From positions 2,194,326 through 2,258,325 of the forward strand of contig NZ_JAPELL010000001.1 in assembly GCF_026094475.1 (NCBI RefSeq): DNA of 64,000 nucleotides, read 5' to 3'. Of this stretch, positions 6,959 to 15,003 are shown piece after piece. The position numbers were made by a program, and so were the translations under genes. The notes under the pieces are model-generated. The model did not search any database and was not told the origin of the DNA. It was given only the letters and a program-made list of their open reading frames with translations. Origin of the DNA: Homoserinimonas sedimenticola. Lineage in GTDB: Bacteria; Actinomycetota; Actinomycetes; Actinomycetales; Microbacteriaceae. Positions within the stretch are counted from its first letter, which is position 1. Each line of letters starts with the position of its first letter.

Positions 6959-8134
6959 ATGACGAACGCCGACTACTACCTCTTCGACGACCTGCTCACC
7001 GACAGGGCGCGCGAGGTGCGTTCGCGGGTGCGGGCCTTCGTCGACGCCGAGCTGCTGCCCATCATCAACGAGCACTGGGAGCGGGCTTCGTTCCCATTCG
7101 AGCTCGTGCCCAAGATCGCCGAGCTGGGCGTGATCGGCACAACCGTGCAGGGCTACGGATGCCCGGGGTTCACGCCCCTCGAGGCCGGCATGGTCGCCAT
7201 GGAGATGTCGCGTGGCGACGGCAGCATCAACACCTTCCTGGCCGTGCAGTCGGGCCTCGCGATGGGCAGCATCAACATGCTCGGCAGCGAGGAGCAGAAG
7301 GAACGCTGGCTGCCCCGGATGTCACGGCTCGAGCTTGTGGGAGCCTTCGGCCTCACCGAGCCGGAGCACGGCTCCGACTCTGTCGCCCTCGAGACGACCG
7401 CGCGCCGCGACGGCGACACCTACGTGCTCAACGGTCGCAAGCGCTGGATCGGCAACGCCTCCTTCGCCGACCTGGTGATCCTGTGGGCGCGCGACGAGGC
7501 GGACGGCAAGGTCAAGGGTTTCGTCATGGAGAAGGAGGAGGGCGAGCATCCGGCCGGCTACGACGCTACCGTCATCACGGGCAAGATCGGCAAGCGCGCC
7601 GTCTGGCAGCCCGACATCGTGCTCACCGACGTGCGCATCCCCGCCGCGAACCTGCTCGCGCACTCGCAGTCGTTCAGCGACGTCACCCGCGTGCTCAACT
7701 CGACGCGGGGCGGGGCATCCTGGGAGGCGCTCGGCCACGCGACCGCCGCCTACGAGATCGCGGTCGAGTATGCGGCCGAGCGCGTGCAGTTCGGCAAGCC
7801 CATCGCGAGCTTCCAGCTCGTGCAGAACACGCTCGCCAACATGCTCTCCGAGCTCACCGCCATGCAGCTCATGTGCGTGCGGATGGCGCAGCTGCAGGAG
7901 CAAGGGCGGCTCACCGGCCCCATGGCTTCCCTCGCCAAGATGCACACCGCCAAGAAGGGGCGGTGGATCTGCCAGGCCGCGCGCGACCTGCTCGGCGGCA
8001 ACGGGCTCCTCCTCGAGAACCACGTCGCCCGCCATCTCACCGACATGGAGGTCGTGCACACTTATGAGGGCACCGACTCGATCCAGTCGCTCATCGTCGG
8101 ACGTGACATCACCGGCATCTCCGCATTCAAGTAA
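6959..8134 (+). CDS. acyl-CoA dehydrogenase (glutaryl-CoA dehydrogenase-like)
   Basis: A 391-residue FAD flavoprotein. The N-terminal helical domain is followed by the substrate-loop region FGLTEPEHGSD (about residues 126-136), the middle beta domain, and the C-terminal helices with the FAD/tetramer motifs ERVQFGKPI and NGLLLENH. The catalytic base region reads VHTYEGTDSIQSLIVGRDITG, as in the glutaryl-CoA dehydrogenase branch. The acyl substrate is not certain. The frame extends upstream to 6902, but ATG 6959 has a GGAG ribosome-binding site and the family start. It is followed after 12 nt by a thiolase gene, so the pair probably works in one acyl-CoA degradation route. Confidence 0.88.
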   Translation: MTNADYYLFDDLLTDRAREVRSRVRAFVDAELLPIINEHWERASFPFELVPKIAELGVIGTTVQGYGCPGFTPLEAGMVAMEMSRGDGSINTFLAVQSGLAMGSINMLGSEEQKERWLPRMSRLELVGAFGLTEPEHGSDSVALETTARRDGDTYVLNGRKRWIGNASFADLVILWARDEADGKVKGFVMEKEEGEHPAGYDATVITGKIGKRAVWQPDIVLTDVRIPAANLLAHSQSFSDVTRVLNSTRGGASWEALGHATAAYEIAVEYAAERVQFGKPIASFQLVQNTLANMLSELTAMQLMCVRMAQLQEQGRLTGPMASLAKMHTAKKGRWICQAARDLLGGNGLLLENHVARHLTDMEVVHTYEGTDSIQSLIVGRDITGISAFK

Positions 8135-8146
8135 GGAACCACTCTC

Positions 8147-9358
8147 ATGACTGAAGCTTTTCTCGTCGGCGGCGCCCGCACTCCCGTCGGACGCTACGGC
8201 GGCGCCCTCTCCTCGGTGCGGCCCGATGACCTCGCGGCCCTCGTCGTCAAGGAGGCGGTGACGCGCGCCGGCATCGACCCGGCCGAGGTCGACGAGGTCA
8301 TCCTCGGCAACGCCAACGGCGCGGGCGAGGAGAACCGCAACGTCGCGCGGATGTCGTGGCTGCTCGCGGGCTTCCCCGACCACGTGCCCGGCATCACGGT
8401 CAACCGCCTCTGCGCCTCGGGCCTCAGCGCGATCATCCTCGCCTCCCAGATGATCAAGGCGGGCGACGCCGACATCGTCGTGGCCGGTGGCGTCGAGTCG
8501 ATGAGCCGTGCGCCCTGGGTCATGGCGAAGCCCGACAAGGCCTTCGCCAAGCCCGGCGACACCTTCGACACCTCGATCGGGTGGCGTTTCGTCAACGAGC
8601 GCTTCGCGAAGGGTGACCTTTCGCGCGACGGCAAGATGACGCTCTCGATGCCCGAGACGGCCGAGGAGGTCGCCGAGGTCTACAACGTGAGCCGTGAGGA
8701 TGCCGACGCCTTCGCCGTCCGCTCGCACGAGCGTGCACTCGCCGCGATCGAGGCGGGCCACTTCGCCGACGAGATCGTGCCCGTCACGATCAAGGGGCGC
8801 AAGGGCGACACGGTCGTGGACACGGATGAGGGACCCCGCCCGGGCACGACCGCCGAGGTGCTCGCGGGCCTCCGCCCCGTCGTCAAGCAGGGCGGTGTCG
8901 TGACCGCCGGCAACTCGAGCTCGCTCAACGACGGCGCATCCGCCATCATCGTCGCCTCTGAGGCCGCCGTGAAGAAGTACGGCCTCACCCCTCGGGCGCG
9001 CATCGTCGCTGGCACCTCGGCGGGGGTCGCGCCATCCGTCATGGGCATCGGCCCGATTCCGGCGACCGAGAAGGTGCTCGCGCGGGCGGGCATGTCGATC
9101 GACCAGATCGGCGCCGTCGAGCTCAACGAGGCCTTCGCCACCCAGTCGCTCGCCGTCATGCGCGGTCTCGGCCTCGACGAGTCGATCGTCAACGCGGATG
9201 GCGGCGCCATCGCCCTCGGCCACGCACTCGGTTCGAGCGGCTCGCGCCTCGTCGTCACCCTGCTCGGCCGCATGGAACGCGGCGACGTGCAGCACGGGCT
9301 CGCCACCATGTGCGTCGGTGTGGGCCAGGGCACCTCGATGATCATCGAGCGGGTGTAG
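8147..9358 (+). CDS. acetyl-CoA C-acetyltransferase (thiolase)
   Basis: A 403-residue degradative-type thiolase. Active-site Cys is in the VNRLCASGLSAI motif (about residue 90). The downstream signatures are VELNEAFATQSLAV, NADGGAIALGHALGSSGSR with the catalytic His, and CVGVGQGTSMIIE with the second catalytic Cys. It cleaves 3-ketoacyl-CoA to acetyl-CoA or condenses acetyl-CoA; the neighbouring acyl-CoA dehydrogenase favours the degradative direction. It has an AAGGAA ribosome-binding site and ends 47 nt before the convergent LysR gene, with a repeat element in the gap. Confidence 0.92.
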   Translation: MTEAFLVGGARTPVGRYGGALSSVRPDDLAALVVKEAVTRAGIDPAEVDEVILGNANGAGEENRNVARMSWLLAGFPDHVPGITVNRLCASGLSAIILASQMIKAGDADIVVAGGVESMSRAPWVMAKPDKAFAKPGDTFDTSIGWRFVNERFAKGDLSRDGKMTLSMPETAEEVAEVYNVSREDADAFAVRSHERALAAIEAGHFADEIVPVTIKGRKGDTVVDTDEGPRPGTTAEVLAGLRPVVKQGGVVTAGNSSSLNDGASAIIVASEAAVKKYGLTPRARIVAGTSAGVAPSVMGIGPIPATEKVLARAGMSIDQIGAVELNEAFATQSLAVMRGLGLDESIVNADGGAIALGHALGSSGSRLVVTLLGRMERGDVQHGLATMCVGVGQGTSMIIERV

Positions 9359-9367
9359 CGCTCCCGC

Positions 9368-9409
9368 GGGTTGAGTAGGCCCGCCAGGGCCGTATCGACA
9401 CCTCGCTAC
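9368..9409. repeat. GGTTGAGTAGGCCCGCC-family intergenic repeat (copy 1)
   Basis: A single copy, reading GGGTTGAGTAGGCCCGCC then AGGGCCGTATCGACACC, sits between the convergent thiolase and LysR genes. Its right end (CGCTAC) covers the LysR stop codon (9406-9408). The same unit recurs near 34.05, 40.85 and 45.2 kb. Confidence 0.85.
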
Positions 9410-10299
9410 ACCGGCGTCGGCAGCACCCGCTCCGCCACCTCGAGCACCGCGCGCAGCGCCGCCGAGGGGTTGTCGGGCCGCCAGGCGAGGGCGGCCTGCA
9501 GTCGCACCGGATGATCCGAGATGCGCCTGTAGACGACACCCGTCTGCTGCACGTGCTGGCAGGTTGTGAGAGTGAGCGTCACCCCGACTCCCGATGCGAC
9601 CAGGGCGAGGATCGTGTAGGTGTCCGGCGCCTCCTGGGCGACCCGCGGATGGAAGCCGGCCAGCCCGCAGGCGCGCACCATCGCGTCGTGCAGGCTCGAC
9701 CCGGAGTTGGCGGGGAACGTCACGAACGGGGCATCCGACAGGTCTGACAGGGCCACCGCGTCGTGACCGGCCAGAGGGTGATCGGCGGGGAGGGCGACGA
9801 TGAGCTCCTCGGTCATGATGGCGCGCGTGGCGACGCCCGGCTGGTCGGCGGGCAGCCGCACGAAACCGAGGTCGAGGGTGCCGTCGGCGACGCGGCCCAG
9901 TGCGACGTTCGCGTAGGTCTGGCCCTCCATGTCGAGACGGATGCCCGGATGTTCGCGCCGCACCGCCTCCGTGATGAGGGGCAGCGACTCGTGGCTCGAC
10001 GCCCCCGCGAAGCCGATGCGCACGCGCCCTACCTCACCGCGCCCGGCCGCCCGGGCCGCCTCCGTCGCATCGTCGAGGGCATCGAGCACGCGCTGCGCCG
10101 GCACCAGGAACGACTCGCCCGCGCTCGTCAGGCGCACCGAGCGGGTGCTCCTCTCGAACAGCTGCACGCCCAGTTCCCGCTCGAGTTGGCGGATCTGCTG
10201 GCTCAGCGCCGGCTGCGCCATGTGCAGCCGTTGCGCGGCGCGCCCGAAGTGCAGCTCTTCGGCGACGGCGATGAACGCGGTCAGGTGGCGCAACTCCAT
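9406..10299 (-). CDS. LysR-family transcriptional regulator
   Basis: A 297-residue regulator. The winged helix-turn-helix is at residues 1-60 (AEELHFGRAAQRLHMAQPALSQQIRQLE, split over the recognition helix), followed by the linker helix and a two-lobed effector domain starting near residue 92 (RIGFAGASSHESLP). The sequence belongs to the CatM/BenM-like branch that often governs aromatic or acid catabolism. It converges on the thiolase gene and is separate from its own likely targets, so its regulon cannot be read from position. A TAGACA box precedes ATG 10299. Confidence 0.9.
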   Translation of the reverse strand: MELRHLTAFIAVAEELHFGRAAQRLHMAQPALSQQIRQLERELGVQLFERSTRSVRLTSAGESFLVPAQRVLDALDDATEAARAAGRGEVGRVRIGFAGASSHESLPLITEAVRREHPGIRLDMEGQTYANVALGRVADGTLDLGFVRLPADQPGVATRAIMTEELIVALPADHPLAGHDAVALSDLSDAPFVTFPANSGSSLHDAMVRACGLAGFHPRVAQEAPDTYTILALVASGVGVTLTLTTCQHVQQTGVVYRRISDHPVRLQAALAWRPDNPSAALRAVLEVAERVLPTPV

Positions 10300-10357
10300 G
10301 CGACATGTCTACCGGATGCCTCGCGCTCGGGCCCGCCGGAAGTGAACATGCGGCGGC

Positions 10358-11890
10358 TCAGAGGAAGCCGCGGAAGTCTCCCCACGCCCGCCGGCGCTCG
10401 CCGCGCGGATCCGACTCGAGGCGGTCCTCCCTGTCGATGATCCGGGTGACGCGTCGCTCGGCGTCGTACTGGGGCCAGTCGCGGCCGGGACTGCCGGTGC
10501 GGGCGAGCGAGGCGACGGCAGCGAGCATCCGGTCTCCGACGGCGGCGTAGGCCCGTCGCCCGCCCAGCAGCGTCATGATGCGCCCCATGCCGGAGCCGAG
10601 GTTGCCGAAGAAGGCGGGCATGTCCATGCCGTGGGTCGCGCCCAGGCCGAGCAGTCTCATCATGGGTGTTGCGAAGTCGAGCCGGTACATCCACGTGGGG
10701 GAGTGCTCGGAGTGGGCCTCGGCCGACTGCACGCTGGGGAGCCAGAAGACCACGTCGCCGCCGACCTCGATCGCCGCTTTCTTCTTGGGGTAGCTCGGGT
10801 AGGCGGCGAGCACACGGTCGCGGGCATCCGCTCCGGTCAGGGAGAACATCGTCTCGATGCGGCTCGGTGTTGTGGGCAGCACGTCGAGGATCCGGTCGAA
10901 GAAGGCACCCTCGTTCGCCATCGTGCCGATCACGAGGGGAACCCGCGCCGCCGTGCCGTCGCGGAATGCGTCGATCGCGTGGGTGGGCAGAAAGTCCCCG
11001 TCGACGACGGGGGATGATGCGAGCGTGCTGGGATGCGTCGAGGGGGTGATCTTCGTGGTCAGTGTCTCGGTGGCGGCGACGAGATCCTCCCACGGCCGGG
11101 TGGCGAGGGCTTCTGCGGCGGCCTCGCGGCTGACACCGAGCGCTTCGACGAGTTCGCCCGCCCAGGTGGCGTGCAACGTGGGCTCGTACATCGACGACGG
11201 CGCCGGGCTCATCGCGAATGCCTTGTGGAAGAGGCCGTGTGCCGCCGGAATACACATGAGGGCGATGACGGACATGCCGCCCGCCGATTCGCCGAAGATG
11301 GTCACGTTGCCGGGATCGCCACCGAATGCGGCGATGTTGTCACGTACCCATTCGAGGCCGGCCACCTGATCGCGCAGGCCGACATTGCTGTCGAACGGAT
11401 GCTCGGGGCTGGCGAAGCTCGTGAAGTCGATGAAGCCGAGCGCCCCCACGCGGTAGTTGATCGTGACGAAGATGGCGCCCGTGCGGCGGGTGACGTGGCC
11501 GTTGGTGTATCCGGATGCGGAGGCCGCTCCCTGCGTGAACGCACCACCGTAGAACCAGACGAGAACGGGTACGGGTTCTTCGCTGGGGGTCTCGGGGGCC
11601 CACACGTTGAGGGTGAGGCAGTCCTCGCTGATGGGGGTGTGCTTGCCTGCCCCCACCTCTTCGATGCCGCGCCGCTGTGGCGGGACGGGGCCGAATGCCG
11701 TCGCGTCGCGCACGCCCTGCCAGGGTTCGGCGGGCTGTGGTGCTCGTAGCCGGAGGGGGCCGACGGGTGGCGCGGCGAAGGGGATGCTGCGCCAGGTGCG
11801 CACCCCGTTCTCGGCGTCGCCGCGCACTGCGCCACTCCGGGTCGTGATGAGCAGGGGGTCGCCTGCGGTGTGTGTCGTGTCTGGGGTCAT
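10358..11890 (-). CDS. type B carboxylesterase/lipase
   Basis: A 510-residue alpha/beta hydrolase of the cholinesterase-like class. Features: the early GVRTWRSIPFAAPPVGPLRL signature split over residues 24-46, the conserved EDCLTLNVWAP, oxyanion-hole loop WFYGGAF, and nucleophile elbow IFGESAGGMSV (Ser near 202). The C-terminal GATHGMDMPAF supplies the catalytic His, and the acid is the NEGAFFDR Glu. No signal peptide is present, so it is probably cytoplasmic. It starts at ATG 11890 with a GGAGGAG ribosome-binding site, 33 nt downstream of the tetR gene, and is therefore probably under that repressor. Ester cleavage of plant phenolic esters is a plausible but unproven role. Confidence 0.88.
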   Translation of the reverse strand: MTPDTTHTAGDPLLITTRSGAVRGDAENGVRTWRSIPFAAPPVGPLRLRAPQPAEPWQGVRDATAFGPVPPQRRGIEEVGAGKHTPISEDCLTLNVWAPETPSEEPVPVLVWFYGGAFTQGAASASGYTNGHVTRRTGAIFVTINYRVGALGFIDFTSFASPEHPFDSNVGLRDQVAGLEWVRDNIAAFGGDPGNVTIFGESAGGMSVIALMCIPAAHGLFHKAFAMSPAPSSMYEPTLHATWAGELVEALGVSREAAAEALATRPWEDLVAATETLTTKITPSTHPSTLASSPVVDGDFLPTHAIDAFRDGTAARVPLVIGTMANEGAFFDRILDVLPTTPSRIETMFSLTGADARDRVLAAYPSYPKKKAAIEVGGDVVFWLPSVQSAEAHSEHSPTWMYRLDFATPMMRLLGLGATHGMDMPAFFGNLGSGMGRIMTLLGGRRAYAAVGDRMLAAVASLARTGSPGRDWPQYDAERRVTRIIDREDRLESDPRGERRRAWGDFRGFL

Positions 11891-11923
11891 TGCGGTACTC
11901 CTCCTTGAGTGACGCAGGGGTTG

Positions 11924-12520
11924 TCAGGGGGTGGATGTCTGCGGGTGGGGCAGCAGGATGCCGGAGGCGAGCAGGTCGAGCACGGTGTCGATGCGGTCGG
12001 CGAGTTGCTCTGGGGTGCTGTCGTCGTCGGGATCGAGCACCCAGGAGTTGATGATGGTGCCGGCTCCGCCGGTGACGAAGGCGCCCAGGTCGCGGGCGGG
12101 TGCCGTCTCGAGGGCTTTGACGTTCTCGGGCGCGGAGGGGTGAAGCAGTTGCAGGATGCGAAGGTGCAGGGCGTAGGCGCTGCGGCCCGAGAGCATGGCG
12201 CGGTAGAAGTCGCGGTGCCGCGCGAAGTGTTCGGTCATGCGCAGGGTGGCGGCGCGGGGGTTCTCGCCGGGTGTGGGCGGCCCGACCTCTGATCGGAGGA
12301 GTTCGATGGCGGCGTCGAGCAGCAGCTCTCCGAGGTCGCGGTAGCGCAGGTAGGCCGCTTGGCGGCTGACTCCGGCCGCCTTGGCGATCTCGGTGAGTGA
12401 GAGGTCGCTGGTGCCCTGTTCCTGCACGACGTCGACGGCGGCGTGCAGGAGTGCGGCGCGTGTGCGCTCGGCGCGGGGGTCGTCTGTTCGGGCGATCTTT
12501 GCATCGCTGCCGCTTCTCAT
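11924..12520 (-). CDS. TetR-family transcriptional repressor
   Basis: A 198-residue protein. The N-terminal helix-turn-helix (RTRAALLHAAVDVVQEQGTS, then LSLTEIAKAAGVSRQAAYLRY, residues about 17-60) is typical of TetR regulators; the C-terminal ligand domain is unrelated to known subfamilies by eye. It is divergent from the GH1-esterase gene with a near-palindromic operator between them, and it precedes the carboxylesterase gene in one operon. The family pattern would be repression of its own operon and of the divergent glycosidase gene. ATG 12520 is preferred over the upstream in-frame ATG 12538, which would lie next to the operator. Confidence 0.88.
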   Translation of the reverse strand: MRSGSDAKIARTDDPRAERTRAALLHAAVDVVQEQGTSDLSLTEIAKAAGVSRQAAYLRYRDLGELLLDAAIELLRSEVGPPTPGENPRAATLRMTEHFARHRDFYRAMLSGRSAYALHLRILQLLHPSAPENVKALETAPARDLGAFVTGGAGTIINSWVLDPDDDSTPEQLADRIDTVLDLLASGILLPHPQTSTP

Positions 12521-12538
12521 GGCCCCAATAATAGTCAC

Positions 12539-12563
12539 TTGTCAATTAGATGACAATTGTCAA
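12539..12563. promoter_or_regulatory. probable TetR operator in divergent promoter
   Basis: The AT-rich gap between tetR and the GH1-esterase gene contains TTGTCA-N6-TGACAA (12539-12556) overlapping the palindrome GACAATTGTC (12552-12561). Its AT-richness contrasts with flanking DNA above 65 percent GC. It is placed to repress both directions. Confidence 0.65.
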
Positions 12564-12642
12564 TAATCAATGCAACGTATCCACCGGTTTTGCTCCATGA
12601 AAGTCACTTTCATTAGGTCGAACCTTTGTGCAGAATGAGCCC

Positions 12643-14829
12643 ATGATCTTCAACGAAGAAGCACGAGAGTTTCCCCAGGGGTTCCTTTGGGGAGCCGCCA
12701 CGGCCGCCCACCAGAACGAGGGCAACAACGTCCTCAGCTCCGAATGGCATGACGAGAACCGGCCCGGTGCCCCGGTCGAGCTCCGCAGCGGCGACGCGAC
12801 CGACATGTTCCACCGCTGGCCCGACGACCTCGACCTTCTCGTCTCCCTCGGGCTCGACACCTTTCGATTCAGCCTCGAGTGGTCGCGCATCGAGCCGGCC
12901 GAGGGCCACATCTCCCGAGCATCCCTGGCGCACTATCGGGCCATGATCGACGGATGCTTCGCCCGGGGCATCACGCCCGTCGTCACGGTGCTGCACTTCT
13001 CCACACCCCAGTGGTTCGCGGAGAAGGGCGGGTGGCTCGCGTCGAGCGCGATCGAGGATTTCGAGCGCTACGTACAGGCGGTCGCGCCCCTGCTGCGCGA
13101 CGTGCCCTGGGTTGTCACGATCAATGAGCCGAACCTGATGGCATGCATTCCGGTGTTCGGCGAGATGGCGGCGCGCGGCGAGCCGATCAACGGGCTGCCA
13201 CATCCGGATTCTCGCTATGCCACGGTCGCGATCGCCGCGCACCGCGCCGCCGTCGACATCCTTCGCGCCCACGGCGTCGCCCGCGTGGGCCTGAGCCTCT
13301 CGATGCACGAGTTCATCGCCGATGAGGCGGGGGAGCAGCGGATGCTCGAGCACCGCGCCGCGCTCGAAGACCAGTTCCTCGACGCGACGGCGGGTGACGA
13401 CTTCGTCGGTGTGCAGGCCTACACCTGCATGCGCTTCGGTGCTGAGGGGCTCCTGCCCGTGCCGGCCGATGCGGAGCAGACGAAGATGGGCTGGGAGTTC
13501 TGGCCGGGAGCGGTCGTGGCTGCCGTGCGTCATGCGTCCGAGCGCACGGGGCTTGCCGTGCTGGTGACCGAGAACGGCATCGCGACCGACGACGATGGGG
13601 CGCGCATCCGGTATCTGGAGGGTGCCCTCTCGGGGCTGCGCTCCCTGCTGGTGGAGGGGGTAGACCTGCGCGGTTACGTGCACTGGACCTTCACCGACAA
13701 CTTCGAGTGGATGGGCGCGTTCGCGCCGACCTTCGGGTTGGTGGCGGTGGATCGCGAGACCTTCCGCCGTGCGCCGAAGCCGAGCGCGCATCGCCTGGGC
13801 GCCATCGCGCGCACGGGTCGTGTGGGGGCCATGCCGGGGGAGGGGGCGCCGCCGCCCTTCCCGCCGCCCGCATTCATGCCGCCGAAGCCCGGCGGGCATC
13901 GTGTGCGCCCGCTCGGCGCCACCGTGTGGGAGGGAGTGGACTACTCGCTGCCCGAGGGTTATCGCACGCTCACGATGGATGTGTACGTGCCGGCACCCCG
14001 TGCGGAGCCGGTCGCGTGTGTCGTCTGGATCCACGGCGGTGCCTGGCTCTCCGGCGATCGCCGGTACCCGCCTGTCGCCTGGCCGGAGGGCGCGCTCTTC
14101 CAGAAGATCGTGGATGCGGGGATGGCGGTCGCGACGATCGACTACCGGCACTCCCGCGAGGCCGCTTTCCCGGCACAGCTGCACGACGCGAAGGCGGCCG
14201 TGCGCTACCTTCGCGGCTTCGCGCAGCGCTTCGGGATCGACCCTGAGCGCATCGGGGTGTGGGGTGAGTCGGCGGGCGGCCACCTCGCCTCCCTGCTCGC
14301 CCTCGTCGACGACCCTGCGCTGGAGGGTGGCGAGGGACTGACGGGCCCCTCGTCGCATCTCAGTGCGGCAGTGAGCTGGTATGGCGTCGCTGACGTCACG
14401 ACCATGCCCAAGATGGCCGATTCGCCGCCGTCGTTGCCTCCCGGGGTCGAGTTGCCTCCCGGCGTCGACCTCTCCGAGCCGTTCAGTGCGGAACCCATCG
14501 ACGTGCTCCTTGCCGATTCACCCCTGCCGGAGGCCGACCGAAGGCGCCTGGTGTCTCCCGTCGCGCATGTGCGCCGTGATGCGCCGCCCTTCCTGCTCGT
14601 GCATGGGCAGGCCGACGGCCTGGTGCCCGCGGAGCAGTCGCAGCAGTTGGCGGATGCCCTGCGCGCGGCAGGCGCGGAGGCGGAGCTGACGTTCGTGCCG
14701 GGTGCCGACCATGTCTTCATGGGCGCGGATCCTCTGCCCCTCATGGACGAGGCGATCGCCTTTCTCACCGCCCGACTCGCCGCGGCGCCCGCCGGCCCCG
14801 ATCATGAGGCCGAGCCTAATGACAGGTAG
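12643..14829 (+). CDS. bifunctional GH1 beta-glucosidase / alpha-beta hydrolase (esterase) fusion
   Basis: A 728-residue two-domain protein. Residues 1-395 are a short GH1 beta-glycosidase: start FPQGFLWGAATAAHQNEG, acid/base Glu 162 in TINEPN, nucleophile Glu 310 in VTENG, and HWTFTDNFEW. A Pro-rich linker (about 397-417) leads to an HSL/BD-FAE-like esterase (about 425-728): HGGAW oxyanion loop (464-468), GESAGG with Ser 543, Asp 658 in HGQADG and His 690 in GADH. All catalytic residues of both domains are present. No signal peptide, so it acts on imported substrates. An attractive substrate class is acylated glucosides such as malonyl- or acetyl-flavonoid glucosides. An in-frame GTG at 12628 is an alternative start. 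A TTAGGTCGAAC element (12613-12623) resembles boxes upstream of two other genes of the locus. Confidence 0.88.
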   Translation: MIFNEEAREFPQGFLWGAATAAHQNEGNNVLSSEWHDENRPGAPVELRSGDATDMFHRWPDDLDLLVSLGLDTFRFSLEWSRIEPAEGHISRASLAHYRAMIDGCFARGITPVVTVLHFSTPQWFAEKGGWLASSAIEDFERYVQAVAPLLRDVPWVVTINEPNLMACIPVFGEMAARGEPINGLPHPDSRYATVAIAAHRAAVDILRAHGVARVGLSLSMHEFIADEAGEQRMLEHRAALEDQFLDATAGDDFVGVQAYTCMRFGAEGLLPVPADAEQTKMGWEFWPGAVVAAVRHASERTGLAVLVTENGIATDDDGARIRYLEGALSGLRSLLVEGVDLRGYVHWTFTDNFEWMGAFAPTFGLVAVDRETFRRAPKPSAHRLGAIARTGRVGAMPGEGAPPPFPPPAFMPPKPGGHRVRPLGATVWEGVDYSLPEGYRTLTMDVYVPAPRAEPVACVVWIHGGAWLSGDRRYPPVAWPEGALFQKIVDAGMAVATIDYRHSREAAFPAQLHDAKAAVRYLRGFAQRFGIDPERIGVWGESAGGHLASLLALVDDPALEGGEGLTGPSSHLSAAVSWYGVADVTTMPKMADSPPSLPPGVELPPGVDLSEPFSAEPIDVLLADSPLPEADRRRLVSPVAHVRRDAPPFLLVHGQADGLVPAEQSQQLADALRAAGAEAELTFVPGADHVFMGADPLPLMDEAIAFLTARLAAAPAGPDHEAEPNDR

Positions 14830-14899
14830 GGACTTCGAACTGGCTTCCGCCACGCGGAGTCACCCACACTGGCAGCACGAAGCTCACAACGGTGTCAGC
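14825..14899 (+). promoter_or_regulatory. conserved regulatory segment upstream of the ABC importer (site 1)
   Basis: Two blocks, 14825-14850 (containing TCGAACTGGC) and 14881-14899 (AGCTCACAAC then GGTGTCAGC), recur with identical spacing upstream of the quercetinase gene at 21665-21739. By hand alignment 21 of 26 and 16 of 19 positions match, while the 30 nt between them do not. Conservation confined to two spaced blocks suggests regulator binding or promoter sites. Confidence 0.7.
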
Positions 14900-15003
14900 G
14901 TTCTCGAAGTGGTTCCCGCAGGAACCCTCCGGTACCGGCCCGTGGGCAGTCGATGCAGCACCCCGACCACACGCACCATCCACGCAAGTACCAGGAGGCA
15001 ATC

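Noticed and set aside
7322-9295. 657-residue minus-strand open frame opposite the acyl-CoA dehydrogenase and thiolase genes
   Set aside because: Both plus-strand genes are certain by motifs. High GC keeps antisense frames open; the product lacks any domain and is Arg/Asp/His-skewed.
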